From Stieleria varia (GTDB lineage Bacteria > Planctomycetota > Planctomycetia > Pirellulales > Pirellulaceae), in assembly GCF_038443385.1 (NCBI RefSeq), contig NZ_CP151726.1, positions 1,364,001 to 1,428,000 on the forward strand: a stretch of DNA of 64,000 nt, written 5' to 3'. This document shows positions 8,776-19,100 of this stretch, in pieces. The position numbers and the translations under genes were made by a program. Below the pieces are notes generated by a model. The model was not told where the DNA came from and searched no databases. It worked only from the letters and a program-made list of their open reading frames with translations. The first letter of the stretch is position 1, and every line of letters starts with the position of its first letter.

Positions 8776-10230
8776 TTAGTGGGCTGCATGCACGGTGCCG
8801 TCGGCATGAACGTGGACACCTGGTTGCTCTCCGCTGGCTGATTGCGACTTCAACACCCGGTTGAGCGATGCCGCTGAGCTTTGTGCCAGGAAGGAGCCCG
8901 ATGTGATGCTGCCATCGTTGGCGATGACGATTGACCGGCGATCCTCGTGCAGCACGTGAACTGGGATCTGTTTGAACAGGTCTCCGTTTTGTCGGAAAAC
9001 GTAGGCTTCGGGGCCTTCCCGAACGACCGCTTCGGAAGGCAAGACGAACACGTCGTCGAATTTTTCAACCGGGACGTGAATACGCACTCGTTGGCCAGGT
9101 CGAAAACGCCAGACGAGAAAGGCACGCTCCGGCTCACCGTACAATCGCGACTGATTGGTTAGCGGAATAAAGAAATCAAACGTGCGACTGTTCGTGTCGA
9201 TCGAATTGGACAGATGGCGAATGTTGAAGGTCTGCTCCAACTCTGGCCAGCGGCCCTCCTTGTCCTCAGCAAGCTTGTCCTCAGCAAACTCGTCCTCGGC
9301 AAACTCGACTTCGATGGGACGTTTTTCCTGCGCGGCCTGCTCAAGAAACGCGGCCTCGCGTTTGAAGGCATGCCCGACGACGTACAGCATTTGGTGATTG
9401 GCCAGATTTGCGAGCAACTGTCCGGCTTGAACTTGCTGTCCCAGTTCAACGGATAGTTCTTGCACCTCGTACGCAATCTCTTGACTGTCTACCGTTTCAT
9501 TGACGAAGGTGACCTGCTCAATCGCTTGCAGGGAAATCCGTTTCGTAACGCTTGATAAATCGCGAACTGGTGGAGCGACGACATCGACGGTCGATACGAA
9601 TTTCCCCGATTCAATTTGCTGAACTTGATCGGGCGTCAATCCACGAGTCAGCAGTTCCTGACGAGCCGCCTGGATCAACGTGTTTTGACGACTGATCTCA
9701 CTTTGTAATTCGATGATCTTGGACCGCGAAATCGCGCCGGTGTTGACCGCGCCGGAGAGTCGATCGATCTCGGCTTGGATGATCACCTTTTCCTGGCGAG
9801 CTTTGAAAAGCTGAGTCTGGGTCGACTGCAGATACTCACTGAACAGTCGCAGCGTGAACAGCGGTTCGCCAGGCCGCATCGTGTCTCCAGGAAACGCGTG
9901 GATTGCGGTCACAACGCCGACCGCAGGCGATGTGACCCCCCGGTCAGATAGTCCCGGACGATCAGCGACTTCGCCAGGAATCACAACCGTACGCCAGTAC
10001 GACTGAGGCCGGGCGGCTTTCGATGTCAACGACAGGTTCTTGCGAGCCTGCTCGCTGATTTCCAACACGGTCTGCTGCTGAACGGATTCTGCTGTCGGAC
10101 GATCTGTGGGCGTTTCGGATGTCGCCTGTTGCGGGAAAAGTTGTGTGCGGAACGTCCAGCCCGCGAACAACACGGCCACCAGAATCGCAGGCCCCACCAA
10201 CGACTTGGAAATTGAAAACAATCGGTTCAT
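8776..10230 (-). CDS. Periplasmic membrane-fusion protein (HlyD/CusB-like) of the first metal-efflux system
   Basis: 484 residues. One N-terminal membrane anchor (VGPAILVAVLFAGWTF) is followed by a lipoyl-like half (GVVTAIHAFPGDTMRPGEPL), a coiled-coil hairpin at residues ~130-200, a second lipoyl half and a beta-barrel with VLPSEAVVREGPEAYVFR. It would bridge the inner-membrane RND pump downstream and the outer-membrane channel encoded at 11344-12840. It ends HVHADGTVHAAH, a His-rich tail that may bind metal. Residues ~312-330 carry an acidic pentapeptide repeat (FAEDE, FAEDK, LAEDK) not typical of the family. Start is the ATG at 10230. Confidence 0.88.
   Translation of the reverse strand: MNRLFSISKSLVGPAILVAVLFAGWTFRTQLFPQQATSETPTDRPTAESVQQQTVLEISEQARKNLSLTSKAARPQSYWRTVVIPGEVADRPGLSDRGVTSPAVGVVTAIHAFPGDTMRPGEPLFTLRLFSEYLQSTQTQLFKARQEKVIIQAEIDRLSGAVNTGAISRSKIIELQSEISRQNTLIQAARQELLTRGLTPDQVQQIESGKFVSTVDVVAPPVRDLSSVTKRISLQAIEQVTFVNETVDSQEIAYEVQELSVELGQQVQAGQLLANLANHQMLYVVGHAFKREAAFLEQAAQEKRPIEVEFAEDEFAEDKLAEDKEGRWPELEQTFNIRHLSNSIDTNSRTFDFFIPLTNQSRLYGEPERAFLVWRFRPGQRVRIHVPVEKFDDVFVLPSEAVVREGPEAYVFRQNGDLFKQIPVHVLHEDRRSIVIANDGSITSGSFLAQSSAASLNRVLKSQSASGEQPGVHVHADGTVHAAH
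9258..9308. repeat. 15-bp in-frame tandem repeat (AEDEF/AEDKL-coding)
   Basis: Three consecutive units of the type TTGTCCTCAGCAAGC, TTGTCCTCAGCAAAC and TCGTCCTCGGCAAAC within the membrane-fusion protein gene. They encode acidic pentapeptides on the minus strand and keep the reading frame. Confidence 0.85.
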
Positions 10231-10382
10231 GAAACTATCTCGTCATCAGTCTGCGGTACAGCATCGACACAACGGATTTGCGAATGCGCACACAGAAACG
10301 CTGTGTCTATCAATGAAGGTTGGCGAAATCACCGAGAAAGAAATCTGGCGTTATGACGCCGAGATTCGGTGATGCGAGTCCG

Positions 10383-10910
10383 CTATAGCCGTAGCGAAGC
10401 GACAAGAAGATAGATCGGTAGCCCTACTGGTCGAACGGACACTTGATCCGAACGATTTATAAATCGTCGATCCGGCCGATCAGCATCGACCTCAACAAAC
10501 GTGCAACTATTCTCGAAACTCAGTTGCCGGGCGATGGAAGCACGACCCAACACGCTGCTGGGCTGAACAACATAGATCGCGTCAGAGTCATGATCCGCTG
10601 GAGCCGACAAAAACGTGATCTCGGGCAATGGGCTGGTTCCGTCTACGTCCTGATGAACGTGTCGATGATCAACACCATGGTTGTGCCCATGATTCGACTT
10701 GTACCCATGATTCGCGTCAGCTCCGCCACTCGCATCGTGGCAGTGGTGACCATGCGTGTGCCCAGAAGACGTATGCCCAGAAGACATATGTAGATGGGGG
10801 CGAGCTGAGTGGTCTTCCGGTTCGAGCAAACCGCTACCGGCATGTGAATGAGGCAACGTTTGCCCCAGCACAAACAGCGGAATCAGCAGAATGGCGGGAA
10901 GTCGGTTCAA
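10383..10910 (-). CDS. Exported His-rich protein of the metal-efflux cluster
   Basis: 175 residues. A signal-peptide-like N-terminus (MNRLPAILLIPLFVLGQTLP) precedes a very His-rich stretch at residues ~20-90, including SSGHTHGHHCHD and HGHNHGVDHRHVHQD. The C-terminal half lacks histidines and has no recognised family. It is the gene immediately upstream of the membrane-fusion protein (152-bp gap) on the same strand. By composition and position it is probably a periplasmic metal-binding accessory of the efflux system; no fold-level evidence supports this. Confidence 0.7.
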   Translation of the reverse strand: MNRLPAILLIPLFVLGQTLPHSHAGSGLLEPEDHSARPHLHMSSGHTSSGHTHGHHCHDASGGADANHGYKSNHGHNHGVDHRHVHQDVDGTSPLPEITFLSAPADHDSDAIYVVQPSSVLGRASIARQLSFENSCTFVEVDADRPDRRFINRSDQVSVRPVGLPIYLLVASLRL

Positions 10911-11036
10911 ACAAATGACTCAAAGAGTTGGAAATCTGGACGATTGAAGTATAGGCGGTCGAATCTTGACAGCCTAGTCCGGATTGTTCATGCGACTCAA
11001 TACGGTCATCGCAACACGTTTGCGTGAAAAGGCTTG

Positions 11037-11270
11037 CGCTGGACTGCTCAATGTTTGGGGTTGAACTTGTTTTTTCAGTCCATGTTTTTGTTCCATGCAT
11101 CGCAATCAAAGTGAGCCTCAGGCGCTAGCCGTGGGCCGGCACCACAATCCGCCTCAGACCCACGGCTAGCTCCTGAGGCTCACCGGGGGCCACCGGCTGC
11201 GTCGGCAGTAGGGCCATAAACTTGTGCAAACCCAAAAGACACAACACCAACCTTTGAGCAGTCCAGGCCT
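11037..11270 (-). repeat. MITE-like palindromic element, copy 2 (inverted relative to copy 1)
   Basis: About 234 bp. The left end GCTGGACTGCTCAATGTTTG and the right end (reverse complement GGCCTGGACTGCTCAAAGG) form terminal inverted repeats. Between them are the same arms and the same long stem (GAGCCTCAGGCGCTAGCCGT and complement) as at 1713-1944, in reverse order. It sits between the His-rich protein gene and the outer-membrane-factor gene of what otherwise looks like one minus-strand operon. Confidence 0.85.
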
Positions 11271-11343
11271 GCGCTGGACTGGCACGAAAACAGTCCGCGC
11301 ACATCAGCCGGGCTAGTAAAGACGAGAAAAATGGCTGGTGCGA

Positions 11344-12840
11344 TCAACTGGGACAGCCGACGGCTCGTTCCATTTGGGCGAGAGTACTGGCGAGGGTGGC
11401 TTGGGTTCGGGCCACTTGGACTTGCAGGGCAAGGAGTTCGCGGTAGGTTGCGACCAGGTCGGTAAAGTCAGCTTTCTTGTTTTGATAGTCGGCCGTGCTG
11501 AGCGTGAGAGTTTGTTCGGTGCGGGGAATGAGTCGCGTTCGCAGGAGTTCGAGCTGTTCGACCGCGGCGTACGCGGCGGCGACTTGGCGGCGAAGCGTGC
11601 CACGGAGACGATCGCGTTCGGCTTCGCGGCGCAGCGCCGTGCTGCTGCGATTGTGGGCCGCTTCGCTGATCCCAGCGTTGATCTTGTCTCGCCAAATCGG
11701 CAGCGTCACCCCGAGAGAGAAGTTGATATTGTCATGACCGTTGGCGACGGGGCTGATCACATCATGATCGTCACTGACAATCGAGTAGCCCAAGCCAAGC
11801 TGAAAGTCGGGGTACTGCTGCAAACAAGCAAGCGACTCCTTGGCTCTGTCGCGGGCTATTTCAGCAGCGAGTCCCTGCAGCGTCGGGTTGCAATGCTCTG
11901 CTTGCGCGATCAGCAACTCGATTTGCGGAACCACTTCGTCAACGTTGAGATCGTCGGTCGTTGAGACCGTGTCGTTCACTGGCATTCGGACCAGGGCACC
12001 GAGATCGGCACGTGCCTGCTCGCGTTGCCGACGCAGCGTGATCAGTTGTTCGGCCAAGCGATCGCCTTCGAGTTCGGCGCGCAGCACATCCTGTTGGCTG
12101 CCGCCCGTCGTGTAGCGGGCTTGGGCAACGGTGATGAGGTCTTCCACCAACTCGGTGTTGTCATCGACGATTCGCACCAGTTCGGTGGCCAGCCAGAGTT
12201 CGTAGTACGCCAAGCGAACGGCCTCGACGATCTCACTTTCCTTTCGAGCGACCTCCGCCCGAGCGACTTGGACTTCACGGCATGCGACCTGCCCTCGAGC
12301 ATCCAGCTTTTCTGGCCAAGGAACCTTTTGGCTGAGTGAGAACTGATGGCCGATGCGTCCGCCAGCGGTCTGCAGGGCTTGGTCGTGGATGGGCCAAAAG
12401 GTGTTGCCGACAATGGGGTCTTCGAGCGCTGTGGCTTGTGGAATCCGGTGGGACGCGGCAGCGACCTGTTGTCGAGCGGCGGCAATGGACGGGTGAGATG
12501 CCATGGCCGTGGCGATCAGATCGTCGAGCGTGACAGGGGCATCGGGGCTTTCGACATCTGGATCCGCTGTCTCAGCGATGGCTTCATCGAGCCGGTATCC
12601 CACCAGCATTGCGTCGGTGGAATCCTCGATGGCAATATCGTGCCCCGAAATCGGCTGAGCAGGTTTAGCCGTCGGACTGGGGGCAATCGAAACGGCCGCG
12701 TCCGGCGGAGGCAAAGCTGGCTTGGAGACAACGCAATCGCTAGCTGATCGGCAGCCGGACAGCGTGACCAACAGGGCGAGGAGAAACTTTTGCTTCCGTC
12801 GCGGCGGCGATTTTGCTGTTGTTTTTCGCCGCTGGCTCAT
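11344..12840 (-). CDS. Outer-membrane efflux factor (TolC/CusC/CzcC-like)
   Basis: 498 residues. A basic N-terminus and hydrophobic segment end in a lipobox-like LVTLSGC, so it is probably a lipoprotein as in CusC/CzcC. Two repeated OEP halves with long coiled coils follow: VTLDDLIATAMASHPSIAAA starts the first, and the second contains LGVTLPIWRDKINAGI, the conserved TolC-family turn. It would form the outer-membrane channel for one or both RND pumps here. It is separated from the rest of the minus-strand cluster by MITE copy 2 and is divergent from the plus-strand metal cluster, 111 bp away. Confidence 0.88.
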   Translation of the reverse strand: MSQRRKTTAKSPPRRKQKFLLALLVTLSGCRSASDCVVSKPALPPPDAAVSIAPSPTAKPAQPISGHDIAIEDSTDAMLVGYRLDEAIAETADPDVESPDAPVTLDDLIATAMASHPSIAAARQQVAAASHRIPQATALEDPIVGNTFWPIHDQALQTAGGRIGHQFSLSQKVPWPEKLDARGQVACREVQVARAEVARKESEIVEAVRLAYYELWLATELVRIVDDNTELVEDLITVAQARYTTGGSQQDVLRAELEGDRLAEQLITLRRQREQARADLGALVRMPVNDTVSTTDDLNVDEVVPQIELLIAQAEHCNPTLQGLAAEIARDRAKESLACLQQYPDFQLGLGYSIVSDDHDVISPVANGHDNINFSLGVTLPIWRDKINAGISEAAHNRSSTALRREAERDRLRGTLRRQVAAAYAAVEQLELLRTRLIPRTEQTLTLSTADYQNKKADFTDLVATYRELLALQVQVARTQATLASTLAQMERAVGCPS

Positions 12841-12951
12841 TCGCGTCGCGCCTAAGGTCCCACTGGTAACAATCTTTACGCTTGAACTCTATTCGGCACC
12901 CAGTGATAATGCTGATACTCCATTTGGGGATGTTTCCTCCAGTCGTTACGA
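12841..12951. promoter_or_regulatory. Divergent intergenic region between the two metal-efflux clusters
   Basis: 111 bp between divergent gene starts at 12840 (minus) and 12952 (plus). Both promoters must lie here or inside the genes. No operator or sigma-factor boxes can be assigned with confidence by eye, and no metalloregulator gene adjoins it. Confidence 0.5.
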
Positions 12952-13443
12952 ATGAACCTCACAATAATCCGCATCGCCGCTACCGCTTGCCTGATCGTCA
13001 GCACGACGATTCAGCCAATGGTTGCATTGGCGATGCTGGGAAACTGTGCGGATGAGGTTTGCGAGCAATCGCAGATGTGTCTCGGCTGTGGTTGTTGCGA
13101 GGTTCAGTCGTCGAGTGATCGCTGCTGTTGCTGCACTCCGGAAACCGAGCCCGCAAAGCAACCCATCAACGACGACGACCAATCGACCCAGGAAAGCAGC
13201 GTTGTTCTTGTCGCCGCAAGTCCTGAGGTATCGCGTTGCACGTGCGGCATCTCACCACCGCCGATGGACCGAACGACTCCCCGCGATCTGGTCGTTCGCG
13301 AACGATCGATTCGGCTGTCGATGTTGGATTTTGTCGTCTTGGACGATTCTCCAGCACCTGTAGAACGCCCCAGGGTGATCGACGATTCATTCGGCAGCCG
13401 TGCCGATTTCTCACAGCGTGTTCTCTGTGTTTGGCGGATTTAA
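12952..13443 (+). CDS. Exported Cys-rich protein of unknown function
   Basis: 163 residues. A signal-peptide-like N-terminus (IIRIAATACLIVSTTIQPMV) is followed by a cysteine cluster: CADEVCEQSQMCLGCGCCEV and CCCCTPETE, plus a later CTCGI, ten or more cysteines within ~70 residues. The C-terminal half has no recognised domain. It opens the plus-strand metal cluster, so a metal-binding role is plausible but unproven. No family name is offered. Confidence 0.6.
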   Translation: MNLTIIRIAATACLIVSTTIQPMVALAMLGNCADEVCEQSQMCLGCGCCEVQSSSDRCCCCTPETEPAKQPINDDDQSTQESSVVLVAASPEVSRCTCGISPPPMDRTTPRDLVVRERSIRLSMLDFVVLDDSPAPVERPRVIDDSFGSRADFSQRVLCVWRI

Positions 13444-13543
13444 CGAATTTCGAGCGTGAGCGTGCGCGCTCATCTTAACGAAATTCAATGATTCCCAAAC
13501 TCCTTTGACGGACCAAGTTCCGTCGTTTCCAGAGAGAACTTTC

Positions 13544-13906
13544 ATGCGCTATTTTTTAACTTTCACTGCTCTGCTGCTCGTCTCGGCCACCTTCGTCGGT
13601 TGCTCTGAATCGCAAGATACGGCAACGGTGCCGCCGGTGACCGACCCTGCCGAAGCGACGCCTGTCAGCTTTGCCAACACCAAGTGCCCGATCATGGGCG
13701 GCAAGCCGACCAAAGAATTGACCGTCGAGTACGACGGCAAGACGATCGGTTTCTGTTGTGACGGATGCCCCGAGAAATGGGCGGAGCTGAGCGACGAAGT
13801 CAAGGCGGAAAAGTTCGCCAAGGTCGACGCTCATGCGGCGTCTGAGCAGGCGGAGTCGGCTCACGATGGCGAAGCACACGATCACTCGGCAGACGCCACC
13901 AAGTAG
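13544..13906 (+). CDS. TRASH/YHS-like metal-binding lipoprotein
   Basis: 120 residues from the ATG at 13544, preceded by AGAGAGAAC. The signal MRYFLTFTALLLVSATFVGC ends in a lipobox. The core KCPIMGGKPTKELTVEYDGK and GFCCDGCPEKW has the paired Cys (CPxMGG, then FCCxGCxxxW) typical of YHS/TRASH-type metal-binding domains. A His/Asp tail (AHDGEAHDHSADATK) follows. It lies 95 bp upstream of the CusB-like gene and is probably a periplasmic copper- or other metal-binding partner of that efflux system (inference). Confidence 0.8.
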   Translation: MRYFLTFTALLLVSATFVGCSESQDTATVPPVTDPAEATPVSFANTKCPIMGGKPTKELTVEYDGKTIGFCCDGCPEKWAELSDEVKAEKFAKVDAHAASEQAESAHDGEAHDHSADATK

Positions 13907-14001
13907 GTGGCTCTTTTTCCACACGGCCTGTGAAGCAAGACCGGCGACGGCGTCCCCTCGTGGGATGCGGTCGTCGGCTGCTTCGCTGGATGGAGTGAAC
14001 C

Positions 14002-16110
14002 ATGAGTGAAAACAATCCAAAGTCCAACTCTGCCCTGAAGTGGCTCGGCCGAACGGTCACGCACGCTTGTGTCTTGCTGGCAGTCTTTGTATTCGGCATC
14101 GCGTCGATCGGTTTGGCTCAGCGACTGGGCTGGATTCGTAGCGACAACCAAGTTGCAACGAGCGGCACCTCCGATTCAAACAACGGTGAGACGACCTATA
14201 CGTGTCCGATGCACCCGCAGATTCGCCAAAACCAGCCTGGCAACTGCCCGATTTGTGCGATGAAGTTGGTGCAGGTTACTGATTCGACAAAGACGCCGAC
14301 TGCCAAGAATGACGCGCATGCCAGCCACGGCGATGACCGCTACATCTGCCCGATGATGTGTACTCCGGCATCGAGCGAGCCGGGGCGATGCCCGGTTTGT
14401 GCGATGAGTTTGGTCAAGGCAACCGGCAACGGTCGTAGCGATGGGATGTCGGTTACCATCGAGCCTGCCGCGCGGCGTTTGATTGGCATTCAAACGGCAA
14501 CCGCGGAACTCGGACCTGTCTCGCAAACCATTCGCACCATCGGCTCGGTCGACTACGACGAGAGCAAGCTGGCGACCATTTCCGCTTACGTCGGCGGTCG
14601 TATCGAAAAACTGTACGCGAACTATGTCGGTGTGCCGGTTGAAAAAGACGATGACCTTGCGTTGATCTACAGCCCCGATTTGTACTCGGCACAAGTGGAG
14701 TACCTGACGGCTCTGCAAGGCGGCGGACTGAAGCGGCTCGGTGGCTCAGCCGACATGAGTGAGCTCGCACAACAAAAACTGATCGAGCTCGGATTGACCG
14801 AAGACCAAGTGGCCGAACTTCGTTCGCGTGGGAAAGCCGAGAGCCGGATTCGCGTTCGCTCGCCGATCAAAGGAACCGTGATTGAGAAATTCGCCGTCGA
14901 AGGTGACTACATCAAAACGGGTGACAAGATTTACCGCATCGCCGATTTGTCGACCGTTTGGCTGATGCTCGATTTGTTTCCAGACGATGCCGCTCGCATT
15001 CGTTTCGGACAACAGGTCACGGCGGAGGTTTCGTCCCTTCCTGGAGAAGTATTCACGGGACGCGTCGCCTTCATCGACCCGACGGTGAACCCCAAGACTC
15101 GCACCGTTCAAATTCGCGTGGAGATGCTGAACCCGGACGCAAAGCTGAAACCGGGTGATTACGCCACTGCGAGAATTGACGTCCCGGCCATTCGCCAAGA
15201 CAGAATCTATGACCCTCTGCTTGCCGGAAAATTCATAAGTCCGATGCACCCGCAGGTAATCCGCGATCAGCCGGGCGATTGCCCGATCTGCGGCATGGAT
15301 TTGATTTCGACATCAACGCTCGGATACGCCAGCGAGCCGCTACCGAAACAGCTCGTCGTCACCGTTCCCCGCGATGCCGTGTTGATGACGGGCGAAAACA
15401 GCGTCGTTTATGTCGAGACCGAACCCGGGCGATTTGAAGTTCGCCGCGTGACGGTGGGGCCGATGACGGACGATCGTGCCGTCATCTTGGAAGGCATCTC
15501 GTCGGGCGAAACCGTTGCCACCAGCGGCAACTTTTTGATTGATTCGCAGATGCAACTTGCCGGGAATCCGTCCCTGATGGATCCAAGTAAAGCGGCCAGT
15601 TATCCGCCAGGACCACTCGTGCTGCCCGATAGCGAACCGATCGTCTTGTCCGGAGAAAGCGGCGACCAATTTGACCGCGCCTATGCCGCCTACTTCGAAA
15701 TACAAAAAGCTCTGTCGGCAGATCAAAGTCCTCCACCGCGTGAATTGAAGACGCTTGATGAGTCGCTGGGCAGGCTCATCAAAATGGCCGACGTTCCCGA
15801 CGAAGCACAAAGCCATTTACAAAGTGCCAAGCAATCGCTTTCTCGGATGCATGGTTCTCTGGAACAAATTCGCAAGCCCTTTCGACCATTGAGTCATTCG
15901 CTTCTCCGAGCAGCAACCATTGCTCGCGGTAAGGAGACGGCGGCAAAATTGGTTCACATGTACTGCCCGATGGTGCCCGGTGGCGGTGGCGATTGGATGC
16001 AATCCGGCGGCGAACTGGTCAATCCGTATTGGGGCAGTGAGATGCTCTCATGCGGGGAAATCGTCAGGGAGATGGGGAGACAAAAGGACGGGGAGACTCC
16101 AGATGCTTAA
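14002..16110 (+). CDS. CusB-like membrane-fusion protein with three heavy-metal-binding domains
   Basis: 702 residues, much longer than CusB (~400). After a membrane anchor there are two N-terminal heavy-metal-binding domains, YTCPMHPQIRQNQPGNCPIC and YICPMMCTPASSEPGRCPVC. A HlyD/CusB core follows (VGGRIEKLYANYVGVPVEK, IRVRSPIKGTVIEKF), interrupted near residue 412 by a third copy, FISPMHPQVIRDQPGDCPIC, between beta-barrel and C-terminal parts. The last ~130 residues resemble DUF3347 and end with YCPMVPGGGGDWMQ. It would capture metal in the periplasm and pass it to the CusA-like pump, whose gene overlaps the stop codon by 8 nt. Confidence 0.9.
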   Translation: MSENNPKSNSALKWLGRTVTHACVLLAVFVFGIASIGLAQRLGWIRSDNQVATSGTSDSNNGETTYTCPMHPQIRQNQPGNCPICAMKLVQVTDSTKTPTAKNDAHASHGDDRYICPMMCTPASSEPGRCPVCAMSLVKATGNGRSDGMSVTIEPAARRLIGIQTATAELGPVSQTIRTIGSVDYDESKLATISAYVGGRIEKLYANYVGVPVEKDDDLALIYSPDLYSAQVEYLTALQGGGLKRLGGSADMSELAQQKLIELGLTEDQVAELRSRGKAESRIRVRSPIKGTVIEKFAVEGDYIKTGDKIYRIADLSTVWLMLDLFPDDAARIRFGQQVTAEVSSLPGEVFTGRVAFIDPTVNPKTRTVQIRVEMLNPDAKLKPGDYATARIDVPAIRQDRIYDPLLAGKFISPMHPQVIRDQPGDCPICGMDLISTSTLGYASEPLPKQLVVTVPRDAVLMTGENSVVYVETEPGRFEVRRVTVGPMTDDRAVILEGISSGETVATSGNFLIDSQMQLAGNPSLMDPSKAASYPPGPLVLPDSEPIVLSGESGDQFDRAYAAYFEIQKALSADQSPPPRELKTLDESLGRLIKMADVPDEAQSHLQSAKQSLSRMHGSLEQIRKPFRPLSHSLLRAATIARGKETAAKLVHMYCPMVPGGGGDWMQSGGELVNPYWGSEMLSCGEIVREMGRQKDGETPDA

Positions 16111-19100
16111 CGCGATCATTCGCTTCTGCGTCAAAGAGCCCTGGCTGGTCGTGCTGTTGACAGTCGGCGTGACGGTTTTCGGTTGGATAAGCTACCGCCG
16201 AGTTCCGATTGATGCGATTCCAAACATCGGTGAAAACCAAGTCATCGTACTGACGCCTTGGCCTGGCCGGTCGCCCAAAGACATCGAAGACCAAGTCACC
16301 TATCCGCTGAGTGTTTCGCTGCTTGCGGTGCCTGGTGCCGAGTCGGTTCGCGGCAAAAGTATGTTCGGATACAGCTTCGTCCAAGTCACCTTCAAGGATA
16401 GCGTTGACTTTTACTGGGCACGCAGCCGTGTTTCAGAGCAACTCGGCACCGCCGCCTCTCAATTGCCCGAAGGAGTCGTCCCCCAACTCGGTCCCGATGC
16501 CACCGGGCTTGGCCAAGTATTCTATTACGTGTTGGTTCCGCCGAAGGACGGCATGAGCCTTGCCGATCTACGTAGCCTGCAAGATTTTGTCATCAAGTAT
16601 GATTTGCAGGCCGTGGAAGGCGTCAGCGAAGTCGCTTCTATCGGCGGCTACGTTCGCCAATACCAAATCGAAGTCGACCCGGACAAACTTCGCTATCACG
16701 GCATCCCACTGGACCAGGTCGTGTCCGCGATCCGAGCCAGCAATCTGGATGTCGGAGCGAAGACCGTTGAAGCAGGCGGAATGGAGTACATCGTTCGCGG
16801 CAAGGGTTTTCTTGGCAGCGATGGTGCCACGGAAAAGACGATTCGCGACATCGAGCAGTCCGTCATCATGCAACGCGACGGCGTCCCGGTCCGTGTTCGC
16901 GACGTTGCAGGCGTGCAACTCGGTCCCGACTTTCGCCGCGGGGCGCTCGATTACAACGGAGCCGAAGCGGTCGGTGGCGTGGTGGTCATGCGATACGGCG
17001 AGAACCCTCGCGCGGTCATTGAGCGGGTGAAGGACAAGATTGCCCAGATCGAACCGTCCCTTGATGGCGTCAGGATCAAGGGCATCTATGATCGCACCGG
17101 ACTGATCGATGAAACGGTCGCAACTCTTTCGACGGCACTGCGAGATGAGATCCTGATCACAGCGGTCGTCATTCTGCTTTTCTTGCTGCACATCCGCAGC
17201 AGTTTCATCGTCGCCGTCACGCTGCCGATTGCTGTACTGCTTTCATTTATCGCAATGAATGTGTTCGGCGTCGGTGCAAACATCATGTCGTTGGCTGGAA
17301 TTGCTATTGCCATTGGAACGATGGTGGATATGGCGATCATCGTCAGCGAGAACATCTATCAACACTTGGCGGACTGGGAGTCGGGAAACACCACGGGCGA
17401 AACTGACGGTGAATCGGCAACAGACGCTTCCGCCCCAGATTCCCTCCAGGCCAATTTTCCGCGTTCACGCAGCGAGGTCATTTACGAAGCGGCTGCGGAG
17501 GTTGCACCGGCTGTCGTCACCGCCGTCACCACAACCATCGTCAGCTTTCTGCCCGTGTTCTTTTTGACCGGCCGCGACTACAAGCTGTTCGCACCGTTGG
17601 CGATGACCAAGACGTTCGCGATCTCGGCGGCGTTGATCGCAGCGGTGACGATCGTCCCCACGCTATGCCAATTGATGCTCCGCAGTGCAAACCATCGAAA
17701 GCGAACCGCTTTGGTGGCAGCGATTGCGGCATCCGCTTTGTTCAGCCTGACCGCTTTGTTTATCTGGGGACATCATGTCGTCGAGGAGTTTGGGCTGCCG
17801 CTGTGGGCGGTGACTGCGACGACGGCGCTGCTGGGCGCGGCCGCAGGTTGGATGCTGACTCGCGAACGTGTGCGACCGATGGACGAGAACATCGTCAGTC
17901 GTTTCATCGTCTGGGTTTATCGTCCAACGCTGTCGTTTTTCTTACGGCACAAACTGGCGTTCATGGCTTTGCCGTCATTGATTGTGATATTGGGACTCGG
18001 CGGATGGTTCGGACTTCCGTCAGTTGTCGCTCCGTTTGAGCGAGCGGCAGAGAAGCTTGGTGTTCGGCCCAACGAATTGCCAGGCTACGTTGACCTAAAG
18101 CACACTTTCACCGGGCTTCAATCCGACGATTGGATCGCGTTGGATGAAGGCAGTTGGTTCTACATGCCAACGCTTTACCCGGCGGCAAGTTTCAGCCAGT
18201 CCATGCAAATGCTGCAAACACAGGACGCGTTGATCGGACAGATCCCCGAAGTCAGCGACGTACTGGGCAAGATCGGTCGGATTGATTCGGCCCTTGACCC
18301 AGCGCCCGCCGCCATGATCGAAACCTACGTCATGCTGAAACCACGTCAGCAGTGGCGTCCGGGTGTCACGGCCCGTGACATCTGGGATCAAATCAACCGC
18401 GTCGCAACGCTACCGGGAGTGACGCCCGCGTCACCGTTGCAACCCATCGAAGGTCGCGTCGTGATGTTGCAAAGCGGTATCAAGGCGCCGATGGCAATTC
18501 GCATTTACGGAGACGACTTGCAGACACTCGCCGACGCAGCGTTGCAAGTTTCCGAGCATCTCCGGCAATCACCCTACGTCAATGCGGGGACGGTCAATCC
18601 CGATATTGTGCTCGGCAAGCCCTACATCGAATTCACCGTTGATCGTGAGGCGGCTTCGCGTTACGGCATGTCAGCTCAGATGGTCAACCAAGTCATTGAG
18701 ACCGCACTGGGCGGGATGAACTTGATCCATACCGTCGAAGGACGAGAGCGCTATCCCGTTCGCTTGCGTTACAACCGCGATCTGCGGGAACGAGTCGAAC
18801 AGCTCGATCGCTTGCCCGTCGTCACGCACAGCGGAGCCGTCGTGCCGCTGGGCGAGTTGGCGAAGTTGGAGACGACGTGGGGACCGGGCGCGATCAATAG
18901 TGAGAACGCTCGCTTGATCGCTCACGTGTCTTTCACGTCCAACGGTGCGACCGGTGATTTGGAATCCATCGCCGCCATCGAACAATCCCTGCTCGAGGCT
19001 CAGTCGCTGCCGGCCAGTGATCCCAATCGCCTTGCGCTACCACCCGGCTATTCGCTCGAAGCCGTTGGCAGTTTCCGCAATCAGATCGAAGCCAACCGGC

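Noticed and set aside
15920..16102. Longer N-terminus for the CusA-like pump
   Set aside because: The extension overlaps the CusB-like gene in another frame and lacks homology; the ATG at 16103 starts the conserved first helix.
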